From positions 1 through 30,741 of the forward strand of contig CAKSHG010000007.1 of the NCBI GenBank assembly GCA_934456315.1: DNA of 30,741 nt, read 5' to 3'. The notes below the pieces were generated by a model, which was given only the letters and a program-made list of their open reading frames with translations, was not told where the DNA came from and ran no database searches. The DNA is from an uncultured Oscillospiraceae bacterium. Lineage in GTDB: Bacteria > Bacillota > Clostridia > Oscillospirales > Ruminococcaceae. Positions 6,866-14,264 of this stretch are shown here, piece by piece. The translations under genes and the position numbers were made by a program. Every line of letters begins with the position of its first letter. Within the stretch, counting starts at the first letter, position 1.

Positions 6866-6894
6866 AGTATATCACGAGTTTTCAGCGCGCACAA
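6866..6894 (-). promoter_or_regulatory. Promoter of the ACGX operon
   Basis: On the minus strand TTGTGC (-35, complement of 6889-6894) and TATACT (-10, complement of 6866-6871) are 17 bp apart. The ACGX start codon is about 43 bp past the -10. The 11-bp-arm palindrome lies 5 bp upstream of the -35, where an activator or a repressor could act. Confidence 0.7.
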
Positions 6895-6899
6895 GTACG

Positions 6900-6930
6900 C
6901 ACTTTCAGGTTACATAGTTACCTGAAAGTG
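6900..6930. promoter_or_regulatory. Palindromic operator in the divergent region (HxlR site?)
   Basis: CACTTTCAGGT (6900-6910) is a perfect inverted repeat of ACCTGAAAGTG (6920-6930) with a 9-bp spacer. It lies between the ACGX operon promoter and the hxlR-type gene, the usual place for the site of a divergently encoded dimeric regulator. Binding by the adjacent HxlR protein is inferred. Confidence 0.7.
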
Positions 6931-6972
6931 ACTTTTGCACAACGGCGCGGTTTTGTCGGGATAATTTTTTTG

Positions 6973-7001
6973 TTGATTTTTCGCAGCTTATATGCTAAAA
7001 T
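6973..7001 (+). promoter_or_regulatory. Promoter of the HxlR regulator
   Basis: TTGATT (6973-6978) and TAAAAT (6996-7001) are separated by 17 bp, with the regulator's ribosome binding site about 30 bp further on. The palindrome at 6900-6930 is 42 bp upstream of the -35. Confidence 0.7.
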
Positions 7002-7041
7002 ATATGTAACATCAAATTCTGAACTTTTGGAGGAACTCAAT

Positions 7042-7365
7042 ATGCTAAAGCGCGAAGAACTTCCCGAATGCGACGTTGCGACCACTGTACAGATAATCGG
7101 CAGCAAGTGGAAAATGCTGATACTGCGGAATCTCCTTGACCGTCCGTGGAGATTCAACGAGCTGCGGAAATCCCTTGACGGCGTGAGCCAGAAAGTCCTG
7201 ACGGACAGCCTGCGCCAGCTGGAATCCGACGGGATAATCCTGCGCACTGTTTATCCGGAGGTACCGCCGAGAGTGGAGTACTCGCTGACGGAGCTTGGCG
7301 ATTCCCTGCGGCCGATACTTTCAGCAATGAGAGAGTGGGGCAAGAATTATAAGGAAGCCCTCTGA
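7042..7365 (+). CDS. HxlR-family winged-helix regulator
   Basis: This protein of 107 residues has the HxlR signature: an N-terminal Cys (LPECDV, Cys10), VQIIGSKWKMLILRNLLD, then LRKSLDGVSQKVLTDSLRQLESDG for the recognition helix and PRVEYSLTELG for the wing. The start at 7042 is set by TTGGAGG 8 bp upstream; the open frame further upstream has no site. Relatives with one conserved N-terminal Cys (YodB, HypR type in Bacillus) respond to electrophiles, quinones or oxidants. It is transcribed away from the ACGX operon and faces a strong palindrome, so it probably controls that operon and itself. It is intact and has no obvious partner among the neighbouring pseudogenes. Confidence 0.9.
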   Translation: MLKREELPECDVATTVQIIGSKWKMLILRNLLDRPWRFNELRKSLDGVSQKVLTDSLRQLESDGIILRTVYPEVPPRVEYSLTELGDSLRPILSAMREWGKNYKEAL

Positions 7366-7421
7366 ATTTGTTTTGCTGATAACTCCGGGCGCGGACAACA
7401 AGAAAGAGCTCTGACAGATAA

Positions 7422-7451
7422 GCGGTGCAGGAAAATGATTTCCTGCACCGC
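7422..7451 (+). other. Perfect 13-bp hairpin downstream of the HxlR gene
   Basis: GCGGTGCAGGAAA (7422-7434) pairs perfectly with 7439-7451 around a 4-nt loop. It has no following T run and lies 57 bp past the stop codon. It may protect the mRNA end or work with the terminator at 7541-7575. Confidence 0.6.
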
Positions 7452-7454
7452 AGA

Positions 7455-7546
7455 TTGTCGAAAAAGTATCTTTTTGCCCGCGGAGCGGGCTTTTGAAATC
7501 CGTTTTTTGCCATGTGTTTCCAGGGGCAAAAAACACTTCTATCCGC
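7455..7546 (+). repeat. Double-hairpin dispersed repeat, copy 1
   Basis: This 92-bp unit runs from TTGTCGAAAAA to ACTTCTATCCGC. It contains two hairpins: GCCCGC/GCGGGC with a 3-nt loop, and TTTTTTGCC/GGCAAAAAA around an inner loop. It matches 26409-26498 closely over its whole length. It fills most of the 380-bp gap between HxlR and the AraC pseudogene. In both places the unit follows the 3' end of a plus-strand gene. Confidence 0.8.
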
Positions 7547-7575
7547 CAGAGTGATATTTCCTCTGGCGGATTTTT
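7541..7575 (+). terminator. Intrinsic terminator
   Basis: ATCCGCCAGAG (7541-7551) pairs perfectly with CTCTGGCGGAT (7561-7571), 9-nt loop, followed by a T run. It is the probable end of the HxlR transcript. Between it and 7744 I see only AT-rich sequence. Confidence 0.8.
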
Positions 7576-7744
7576 GTATGCCTTTTTGTGGCGTAAGGAA
7601 TCAAGAATATTATCTTGCAGAAAAAGAGCAAAAAAGTATAAGTGATTCGCAAATCCGCCCATTGCGGCACTGGATAAAATATAGTAAAGTTTAACCAGAA
7701 AGTTAAAAACTTTATTCACTTTGCACATCGGGTGTTTTCCGGGA

Positions 7745-8612
7745 TCACCGGGTGCGGTTCCTGTTCCTGAATTCCTGCGGGGATATCCCGTTTGCATTCT
7801 TGAACAGGCGCGAGAAGTAGCTTGGTGTGTCGATCCCGATCTCGGCGGCAATGTCGGATATCGGCAAATCGGTGGATATCAGCTCGTCCTCCGCGAAACG
7901 TATGCGCAGCAGGTTGCAGTAATCCGAAAAGTTCAGCCCGACTGCGGATTTGAAGTTCCGGCTGAACGCAAAGTAGCTCATATTCGCCATAGCGGCTGCG
8001 GTTTTCATGTCAAGCTTTTCAGCCGGGTGGCTAAGGATATGCTCGATTATCCGGTCTTTACGTTCTGCGTGGAGATCCCGGCTCCCTCGGCGGGAATTAC
8101 GCAGTTCTCTTGAAGCAGCGCTGCGACAAGCTCAAGAACCATTCCGTTCTTGCGGAACTGGTCGGTCAGCACAGTGGCGGGCGCGTAGTTTTCCAGCTCG
8201 CCGGAGCATGCCTTGATTCTCCGCTGAAGCGCGTCGTAGGTTTCTCCGCCGACTTCCGGCGTGAAAACCGGCGGGAGCCCGTCCGGGCGCCTTAGTATCA
8301 GCGAATCGTTCATCACGGACGATGTGTCCCGGAGGAATCCCGTTGAGAACTGGATCACGGCGACGTCGGTGGCGCGGACGTTGTAGTTCGCATGAAAAGC
8401 CAGCGGCGGAATGAACACCAGCGTGTTTTCCCTGACGTTGTACTGCCTGCCGTTTATGACCTCGTAGCGCTCGCCGCTGATGACGTGGATATCTCATAGT
8501 AGGAATGGCAGTGCAGAGGATAATTACCGTCCTCGCCGGTGGGATAGACCGCGCAGGCGGCGTGATTCTTTTCCGGCTGGTCGGCGGACTGGAATTGCTG
8601 CTGAAAGACCAT
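7745..8612 (-). pseudogene. AraC-family regulator with two frameshifts
   Basis: From ATG 8612 (weak GAGGTGG site upstream) the frame gives an N-terminal cupin-like part (GNYPLHCHSYYEI). A one-base loss near 8487-8492 shifts it into HVISGERYEVINGRQYN and then IPPLAFHANYNVRATD. A second one-base loss near 8050 shifts it into DRIIEHILSHPAEKLDMKTAAAM. The AraC helix-turn-helix pair follows (SYFAFSRNFKSAVGLNFSDYCN, then ISDIAAEIGIDTPSYFSRLFKNANG). With two bases restored the gene would be 290 codons, normal for AraC-type sugar regulators. Both breaks could be assembly errors, but two in one gene beside other broken genes favours real decay. It probably once regulated a carbohydrate locus such as the one whose fragments follow at 8722-9631. 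Confidence 0.85.
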
Positions 8613-8654
8613 ATGCAGTACCACCTCAATATCAACAGTATAGCAGATTTTCAT

Positions 8655-8720
8655 TAGGGAACCTCTAAAAACCGGTTTGAAAAGGGAAAATGGGTAGAGT
8701 GCGCCGAATGCGATGAAAGC
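8655..8720 (+). repeat. 66-bp repeat, right inverted copy
   Basis: This is the inverted partner of 2385-2450, beginning TAGGGAACCTCTAAAAACC and ending at GATGAAAGC. Its tip points toward 8655, so both copies point their tips into the 6.2-kb segment between them. The sugar-binding protein fragment begins directly after it. Confidence 0.8.
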
Positions 8721-9373
8721 GCTCCGGTAAGCAGCGCACCCGGTCTGACGACCAGTGCAGCGACAACTACCACCACCGACCCGGACGAAAACGCCCACAC
8801 TGACAAGGACGCAAAGCAGGTCGAAACCTCCGGGTACACTCCGGACGGAAACGCGGGGACTGTCAAGTACCTCGGATATTACGACATTCATGACGACCAG
8901 AAGGGTACCGAGCAGTGCCTTGTATTTGAAAGCGAGCAGTACGGCGGCAAGATAAAATACATCTCCACGCCGAGCGGCGACGCGTTCCGTGAGAAGCTGG
9001 CAACGCTCATCGCTTCCGATGATTCGCCGGACATTACGGTCGGCGACGCACTTCAGTACCCGGGAAATGTCGGCAAGAACCTCTACGAATACCAGGGAAA
9101 CCACTACTATTATCCGCACCGCATTACCACGTCGTTCGCGCTGAATTACAGCAAGAAAACGATAGCCGACAACGACCTTGAGGATCCGTACACTCTCTAC
9201 AAGAACGGCGAGTGGACCTGGGAAAAGTGGCGCGAGCTAATGATAAAGTTCTGCGACGCTGACGACGGCAACATGGGCTTCTATGCGACCGACACCATTC
9301 TCACCGGGCTTACCGCGACCACAGGAACACCGATGATAGAGGTGCTGCCGGACGGCACGATAAACAACAAGGA
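8721..9373 (+). pseudogene. Sugar ABC transporter binding protein, internal fragment
   Basis: One open frame encodes a Ser/Thr-rich linker (SSAPGLTTSAATTTTTDPD) like that following a lipoprotein cysteine. It continues with TVKYLGYYDIHDDQKG, GDAFREKLATLIASDDSPDI, HYYYPHRITTSFALNYSK and EWTWEKWRELMIKFCD, typical of family 1 extracellular solute-binding proteins for oligosaccharides. The signal peptide and lipobox are missing, replaced by the 66-bp repeat. A stretch of about 30 residues also appears to be deleted in frame between YPGNVGKN and LYEYQGNH. The frame ends at the junction with the next fragment near 9373. The C-terminal half and all permease genes are absent. It cannot be functional. 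Confidence 0.8.
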
Positions 9374-9631
9374 ATGTGGGACGGGCTGCTTGCAGTCCCG
9401 GAGGACGACGGAGAATTCCGGCGGACAGGCTACCGCATTTATTATTACAGCTTCATGCGTCCGGCTTACCGCAATTACGAGATAAGCGACGGCTGCGAGT
9501 ACGATGTAGAGATAATCGACACCTGGAACATGACGATAACCTACGCCGGGAGGTTCAGCGGGCGTTTCCGAATAGAGCTTCCGTCAAGGCAGCACATCGC
9601 GGTCAGAATGAAGAAAGCGTCTGCTGTCTGA
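9374..9631 (+). pseudogene. DUF5605-like glycosidase, C-terminal fragment
   Basis: In a frame different from the preceding fragment the sequence encodes about 85 residues. They include FRRTGYRIYYYSFMRPAYRN, then EYDVEIIDTWNMTI and GRFSGRFRIELPSRQHIAVR, ending at a natural stop. This resembles the C-terminal beta-sandwich (DUF5605-like) of apiosidase/cellulase-like glycoside hydrolases; the assignment is from memory. The ATG at 9374 is accidental, since there is no ribosome binding site and the catalytic domain is missing. A deletion has joined the middle of a sugar-binding protein gene to the end of a glycosidase gene, which suggests that a carbohydrate-use locus of several genes was lost here. 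Confidence 0.7.
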
Positions 9632-9718
9632 TCAGCAGACTGACTGGAAGCAAATCCCGGATATAGCGTCCATTTCTTCTGACCGGGGAATGTAGCTGCA
9701 GGACCAAAGCGTACAAAT

Positions 9719-9747
9719 AAAAAAATCCCGGCTGAAAACAGCCGGGA
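9719..9747 (-). terminator. Terminator of rplJL
   Basis: On the minus strand TCCCGGCTG pairs perfectly with CAGCCGGGA (9-bp stem, 4-nt loop) followed by seven T. It lies 27 bp after the rplL stop. Confidence 0.92.
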
Positions 9748-9773
9748 CCCTTTGTTCAGTAAAAGAGCAGAAA

Positions 9774-10148
9774 TTACTTGAGCTCGATCTTTGCGCCAGC
9801 CTCTTCGAGCTTAGCCTTGATCTCCTCAGCCTCTGCCTTGGAAACGCCTTCCTTAAGGGCCTTAGGAGCAGCCTCAACGAGCTCCTTAGCCTCCTTAAGA
9901 CCAAGACCCATAACGTCCTTAACAGCCTTGATAACGCCCATCTTAGCGTCACCGAAGGAAGCGAGTACAACGTCGAACTCGGTCTTCTCTTCAGCAGCAG
10001 CAGCGCCAGCGCCAGCAGCGGGAGCAGCAGCTACAGCAGCAGCGGAAACGCCGAACTCTTCCTCAAGTGCCTTAACGAGCTCGTTCAGTTCGAGAACGGA
10101 AAGAGCCTTAACTTCTTCGATCATAGCGGTAATCTTCTCAGATGCCAT
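9774..10148 (-). CDS. rplL: Ribosomal protein bL12 (L7/L12)
   Basis: This 124-residue protein forms the acidic stalk of the large ribosomal subunit that recruits translation GTPases. It has the N-terminal dimerisation helices ([20 protein letters not shown]), the Ala-rich hinge (about residues 37-52) and the conserved C-terminal domain with [13 protein letters not shown] and [12 protein letters not shown]. The start at 10148 (MASEKI) is chosen over the upstream in-frame codon at 10163 because GGAGG lies 8 bp before it. It follows rplJ by 87 bp and ends at a strong terminator. The rplK-rplA genes that often precede this pair are not here. Confidence 0.98.
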   Translation of the reverse strand: MASEKITAMIEEVKALSVLELNELVKALEEEFGVSAAAVAAAPAAGAGAAAAEEKTEFDVVLASFGDAKMGVIKAVKDVMGLGLKEAKELVEAAPKALKEGVSKAEAEEIKAKLEEAGAKIELK

Positions 10149-10235
10149 TTTAGTATCCTCCATTAAAAATAATAATGTTGTGCGCTTTCACGCAGTAAGT
10201 TTTAAGCCGCGGACGAGCCGCAGGCTATGCCGCGA

Positions 10236-10745
10236 TTAAGCGGACTGCTCTTCGTTCTTCTTTGCGATCTCGTTGAGCGCGATAGCAACTCTCTGGATCG
10301 GGGACTGAAGCATGAATACGAGCTGGGAAAGCAGGGTCTCCTTGGACGGGAGCTTTGCGTAAGCTTCAACTTCTTCCTTGGAAATAACCTTGCCGTCGAT
10401 GAAACCGAGCTTGATAGCGAAAGTGCTGTCGGGAGCCTCGGTCTGCTTGAACAGGAGCTTGGGGGCAATGATGATGTCCTCAGCTGTCAGAGCGATAGCA
10501 GTTGTGCCGGAGAGAGCGGGCTCAAGACCCTCGATCCCTGCGATCTCAGCTGCACGCTTGAGCAGTGTGTTCTTAACTACGAAATACTCTACGCCGTTCT
10601 CACGAAGATCCTTACGGAGCTTGGTGTCGGCCTCAACAGAGATACCCTTGTAGTCAACGAGAACACCGCCGGCAGCGTTCTTGAGCTTTTCAGCTAAGTC
10701 AGCAACATATGCCTGCTTCTGTTCGAGTACGCTTTTACTAGGCAT
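10236..10745 (-). CDS. rplJ: Ribosomal protein uL10
   Basis: The 169-residue product anchors the bL12 dimers to 23S rRNA and is the normal length. Recognisable parts are the N-terminal VLEQKQAYVADLAEKL helix, LVDYKGISVEADTKLRKDLR, YFVVKNTLLKRA and the C-terminal helix that binds bL12. AAAGGAG lies 8-9 bp before ATG 10745. The L10 leader and a consensus promoter precede it, so it is controlled by its own complex with bL12 binding the leader. Confidence 0.98.
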   Translation of the reverse strand: MPSKSVLEQKQAYVADLAEKLKNAAGGVLVDYKGISVEADTKLRKDLRENGVEYFVVKNTLLKRAAEIAGIEGLEPALSGTTAIALTAEDIIIAPKLLFKQTEAPDSTFAIKLGFIDGKVISKEEVEAYAKLPSKETLLSQLVFMLQSPIQRVAIALNEIAKKNEEQSA

Positions 10746-10908
10746 TTAATTCACTCCTTTACTAAATTTGCGCTGTTCAGTAATGAGGAGAAAAATAAAT
10801 CCCTCTCTGCGGACACAGAAAGGGAGTAGATGTTGATCTCATTCCCATTCCTCGGCAGGCGGTTTGAACCATTAAAGACTTTCGTCAGCCTGCTGTCTTT
10901 AGAACAGC
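10746..10908 (-). ncRNA. L10 leader (ribosomal autoregulatory RNA)
   Basis: The minus-strand transcript between the promoter and rplJ contains the L10-leader hallmarks: AAAGACAGCAGGCTGACG near the 5' end, the complementary CCGCCTGCCGAGGAAUGGG segment, and a terminator hairpin just before the coding region. In Firmicutes the uL10-bL12 complex binds this fold and promotes premature termination. Identified from sequence pattern, not from a covariance model. Confidence 0.88.
10791..10825 (-). terminator. Attenuator terminator in the L10 leader
   Basis: On the minus strand, TCCCT and CTG arms (10825-10816) pair with CAG and AGGGA (10809-10800) around an internal mismatch. An interrupted T run (ATTTATTTTT) follows. 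Its place 45 bp before rplJ fits an attenuator. Confidence 0.75.
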
Positions 10909-10914
10909 ATATGT

Positions 10915-10943
10915 ATTATATCACATCAAAAACGATTTGTCAA
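10915..10943 (-). promoter_or_regulatory. Consensus promoter of rplJL
   Basis: Minus-strand TTGACA (complement of 10938-10943) and TATAAT (complement of 10915-10920) are separated by exactly 17 bp, a perfect vegetative promoter. It directly follows the ysxC stop codon, so rplJL is independent of lon-ysxC. Confidence 0.92.
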
Positions 10944-10966
10944 GTACTTTTTCAAAAAATCTGAAA

Positions 10967-11575
10967 TTATTCTTCCGGGGTATCCTCGCCGTCGTCAGCG
11001 GCGATCTCCTCAATAATGGAGCGTATCTCGTCACGGCCCTCGCCGGTCTGCGCGGAGAACTCGATGATCGTGATATCCTCGGCGCATGGAAGCTCGTTCA
11101 GCAGGGAAGCGCGGCGTTCCTCGCGCTGTTTCTTCGTGAGCTTGTCCGCCTTGGTGAGGATAACGACGAACGGGATCCCGCTGTCGATCAGGAAGTTCAC
11201 CATCATCACGTCGTCGTCGGTCGGAGGGTGCCGGAAGTCTATCAGCTGGAACACCAGCGCAAGCTCGCGGTCGTCGTGGAGGTAGCCCTCGATGAGCCCC
11301 GCCCATCGTTCCTTGTCGGATTTCGCGACCTTTGCGTAGCCGTAGCCGGGGAGGTCGACGAAGTAGAGGTTCTCCAGGCTGTAGAAATTTATTGTCGCAG
11401 TCTTGCCGGGGACCGCGCTGACCCTTGCCAGGGACTTGCGGTTGAATATCTTGTTTATCAGCGAGGATTTACCGACGTTGGAGCGTCCTGAAAACGCTAT
11501 CTCGGTCCTCTCCGATTTCGGTATCTGCTTGAAGCTGCCGTAGGAGGTGTAGAATTGTGCGTTATTGTAGTTCAT
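10967..11575 (-). CDS. ysxC: Ribosome biogenesis GTPase YsxC/EngB
   Basis: This 202-residue TrmE-Era-type GTPase has G1 GRSNVGKSSL (about 31-40), the switch I threonine region, G3 DLPGYG, G4 TKADK and a late SAQTGEG G5 region. It helps assemble the 50S subunit and is essential in Bacillus. AAGGTGA precedes ATG 11575. It lies 56 bp behind lon, the same order as in Bacillus subtilis, with a small hairpin in the gap that may reduce but not stop read-through. The C-terminus ends in a short acidic tail. Confidence 0.95.
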   Translation of the reverse strand: MNYNNAQFYTSYGSFKQIPKSERTEIAFSGRSNVGKSSLINKIFNRKSLARVSAVPGKTATINFYSLENLYFVDLPGYGYAKVAKSDKERWAGLIEGYLHDDRELALVFQLIDFRHPPTDDDVMMVNFLIDSGIPFVVILTKADKLTKKQREERRASLLNELPCAEDITIIEFSAQTGEGRDEIRSIIEEIAADDGEDTPEE

Positions 11576-11592
11576 ATGTCACCTTAAAATAA

Positions 11593-11616
11593 GCCGCCGA
11601 GTGACTACCCGGCGGC
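11593..11616 (-). terminator. Weak hairpin between lon and ysxC
   Basis: GCCGCCG and CGGCGGC arms (7 bp, 10-nt loop) are followed on the minus strand by TTATTTTAA, an imperfect T run. It may act as a partial intra-operon terminator. Confidence 0.5.
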
Positions 11617-11631
11617 AGTATTATTTCAGCA

Positions 11632-14055
11632 TCAGTTAGCTGTAAGCGCGGGGAGCTTCTCCTCTGCCTTGGCGGAGGAGCGGCGCTTGAGCGAACCCTT
11701 GGGCGCCTTGTCCTTGGGATTGCAGTTCGGGATAACGAGCGCGGTTTCCAGCACGGTGGAGATATCCTCCGCGATGACGAACTTCAGGCTGTTCTTTACT
11801 ACATCGTCCAGTTCGTCGATGTCGGGTTCATTCTCCTTGGGAATGCAGACGGTCTTTACGCCTGCGCGGTAGGCCGCCATGGTCTTTTCTTTCAGACCGC
11901 CTATTGCGAGTACCTTTCCGCGGAGGGTGATCTCGCCTGTCATTGCAACGTCCCTGCGCACCGGAGTGCCGGAGAGCGCGGAAACCAGCGCAGTGGTAAG
12001 CGTTACGCCCGCGGACGGACCGTCCTTTGGAACAGCGCCTTCGGGAGCGTGGACGTGGATATCCTTGGTTTTCCAGAAATCCGGGTCGATGTTGTACTTC
12101 TTCGCGAGGGAGCGCGTCAGGCTGACTGCTATCTTCGCGGATTCCTTCATCACGTCGCCCAGGCTTCCGGTGAATTCAGTCTTGCCGGTGCCGTCCAGGA
12201 CGAGCACCTCAAGCGGCATCATAACGCCGCCCACGGAGGTCCACGCCAGACCGTTCACCAGACCCACCTCGTCGTGAGCCTCGAGGTGCTCGGGGAGGTA
12301 CTTCTTGACGCCGAGGAAATCGGTGATGTTCGCGTCGGTGACGCTGACCTTCTTCTCGCCGGAAACCAGCTTCTTTGCCGCCTTGCGGCAGATGTCCGCG
12401 ATGGAGCGCTCCAGCTTGCGGACGCCGGCTTCGCGGGTGTAGAAGTCGATGATGGAGTACAGCGCCTTGTCGTTTATCTTGAGGGAAGCGGGCTTTTCAC
12501 CGTGCTTCTTGAGCTGCTTCGGGAGCAGGTGCTTCTTTGCGATGTTGAACTTTTCCTCGCGGGTGTAGCTGGAAAGCTCGATTATTTCCATTCTGTCCAG
12601 CAGCGGAGCCGGGATAGTATCCAGGCTGTTCGCGGTGGTGATGAACAGCACGTCGCTAAGGTCGAGCGGGATCTCCAGGAAGTGGTCGGTGAACGTGGTG
12701 TTCTGCTCACTGTCGAGGACCTCCAGCATAGCGGAGGCGGGGTCGCCCTTATAGTCGCTGCCCATCTTGTCTATCTCGTCGAGCAGCATTACGGGGTTCA
12801 TGCTCTTTGCCTGCTTGAGCGCGGCGGCGATCCTGCCGGGCATTGCGCCGATGTAGGTCTTTCTGTGACCGCGTATCTCGGCTTCATCATGGACGCCGCC
12901 GAGGGAGATGCGGACATAGTTCCTGCCGAGCGCTTCCGCAATGGAGCGTCCGATGGAGGTCTTGCCGACTCCGGGAGGTCCGTAAAGGCAGATTATCTGC
13001 CCCTTTACGTCCGGGGCGAGCGCGCGCACGGAGATTATCTCGGTGATACGCTCCTTTACCTTTTTCAGACCGTAGTGATCCTTGTCAAGCTGTTTCTGCA
13101 CCTTGTCGATGTCGAGCTTGTCCTTGGTGTAAACGTTCCAGGGAAGCTCGAGCACGGTATCGAGGTAGCCGCGGATAACGCCTGCCTCCTGGGAGGAGTA
13201 GGACATCTTCACGAGCTTCTGCGCTTCGCCGATGAGCTTTTCAGTTATCTCGTCGGAGAGGTTCAGCGCCTTTATCCGCTCTATGTAGTTATCGGCTTCC
13301 TCCTGGGGATTGTCGCCCTCGCCGAGCTGCTTGTAGATAGCGCGGAGCTGCTCGCGGAGGTAATACTCGCGCTGGTTCTTATCGACCTGCTCCTTGACCT
13401 GCTCCTGAATGTCGATTTCAGTTTCGATTATCTCGATCTCGCTTTCAAGCATGGAGATGAGCATCTTCACGCGGCGGAGAAGCCCGTTGGCTTCAAGCAG
13501 AGCCTGCTTGTCCTCGACCTTGAGCACTACGTTGAAAACTACTTTTTCGAACAGCTCGGAGCAGTTTTCCTCGCTCATTATGCCCTCGAAAAGCTCCCGG
13601 GGCATTCTGGGGGAGATCTGCGCGTACTCCGCGAAGGTGTTTTTAAGCGCGCGGACAGCCGCAGCGGCGGTGCTGTCGGAAAGCTCGGCTCCGCGCATGG
13701 GGAGCTCCTTTACCTCAAACTGGAGGTAGTCCTTTCCTGGCACGCTCTTGACGCGCCTTGCGCGGGTCAGACCCTCCACCAGCACTCTGGTGGAGCCGTC
13801 CGGCGTGGTGAGGAGCTGGCGCACCTCAGCGATGACGCCGATCTCGTAGATGTCTGAAAGTTCCGGCTCGGTCAGCGCTGCGTCCTTCTGGGCTACGAGG
13901 AAAATACGTCCGCTGCCCTCTGCCGCCGCCTTGACGGCGTTTACGGAGCGCTCTCTGCCCACGTCGAAGTGGAGCACCATTGCCGGGAATACAACAAGCC
14001 CCCTGAGGGAGATGGCAGGGATCAGCTCGTTGGCTGTTTTAGTTGTGTTGCTCAT
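11632..14055 (-). CDS. lon: ATP-dependent protease Lon
   Basis: This 807-residue LonA-type protease degrades misfolded and regulatory proteins in the cytoplasm. It has the N-terminal substrate domain, Walker A GPPGVGKTS, Walker B MLLDEIDK, and the C-terminal protease domain with the catalytic Ser681 (PKDGPSAG) and Lys724 (GGLKEK). An unusual basic, Ala/Lys-rich tail of about 30 residues (KDKAPKGSLKRRSSAK...) follows the domain. AAAGGGG precedes ATG 14055. A consensus promoter lies about 210 bp upstream, with a 153-bp MITE-like element in the leader between them. ysxC follows in the same transcription unit. Confidence 0.97.
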   Translation of the reverse strand: MSNTTKTANELIPAISLRGLVVFPAMVLHFDVGRERSVNAVKAAAEGSGRIFLVAQKDAALTEPELSDIYEIGVIAEVRQLLTTPDGSTRVLVEGLTRARRVKSVPGKDYLQFEVKELPMRGAELSDSTAAAAVRALKNTFAEYAQISPRMPRELFEGIMSEENCSELFEKVVFNVVLKVEDKQALLEANGLLRRVKMLISMLESEIEIIETEIDIQEQVKEQVDKNQREYYLREQLRAIYKQLGEGDNPQEEADNYIERIKALNLSDEITEKLIGEAQKLVKMSYSSQEAGVIRGYLDTVLELPWNVYTKDKLDIDKVQKQLDKDHYGLKKVKERITEIISVRALAPDVKGQIICLYGPPGVGKTSIGRSIAEALGRNYVRISLGGVHDEAEIRGHRKTYIGAMPGRIAAALKQAKSMNPVMLLDEIDKMGSDYKGDPASAMLEVLDSEQNTTFTDHFLEIPLDLSDVLFITTANSLDTIPAPLLDRMEIIELSSYTREEKFNIAKKHLLPKQLKKHGEKPASLKINDKALYSIIDFYTREAGVRKLERSIADICRKAAKKLVSGEKKVSVTDANITDFLGVKKYLPEHLEAHDEVGLVNGLAWTSVGGVMMPLEVLVLDGTGKTEFTGSLGDVMKESAKIAVSLTRSLAKKYNIDPDFWKTKDIHVHAPEGAVPKDGPSAGVTLTTALVSALSGTPVRRDVAMTGEITLRGKVLAIGGLKEKTMAAYRAGVKTVCIPKENEPDIDELDDVVKNSLKFVIAEDISTVLETALVIPNCNPKDKAPKGSLKRRSSAKAEEKLPALTAN

Positions 14056-14096
14056 ATATTATGTCCCCTTTCTCTTGTTCTGGTTTATCAGATGGT

Positions 14097-14249
14097 CACC
14101 TCTAAAAACCTTATGTGAGCGAAAATGTGCAGCGCACACCATCTTCGTCGTCAAACCTCCTTGAAAGGCATACAGCCTTACTGCGTCGGTTTTCCTAGAA
14201 TCTGGCGCACCCTGCCCATTTTTGCTTTTCACACCGATTTTTAGAGGTG
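14097..14249. mobile_element. MITE-like element in the lon leader
   Basis: This 153-bp sequence begins CACCTCTAAAAACC and ends as the inverted GGTTTTT-like GATTTTTAGAGGTG. The imperfect terminal inverted repeats extend roughly 50 bp inward (CGAAAATGTGCAGCGCACACC against CAAAAATGGGCAGGGTGCGCC). It has no coding capacity, and its ends are related to the 66-bp repeats at 2385-2450 and 8655-8720. No clear target duplication is seen. Its size and ends suggest a non-autonomous transposon mobilised by a transposase encoded elsewhere. Confidence 0.75.
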
Positions 14250-14264
14250 CCCCGTATGAACACT

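Noticed and set aside
7321..7851. Minus-strand frames across the HxlR-AraC gap
   Set aside because: They read through hairpin repeats and a terminator. The same translated stretch recurs at the second repeat copy, so it reflects the repeat and not a protein.
12049..13857. Plus-strand frame of 602 residues inside lon
   Set aside because: It is wholly antisense to a clear Lon protease, has no ribosome binding site and shows no family features. The long opening is a codon-bias shadow.
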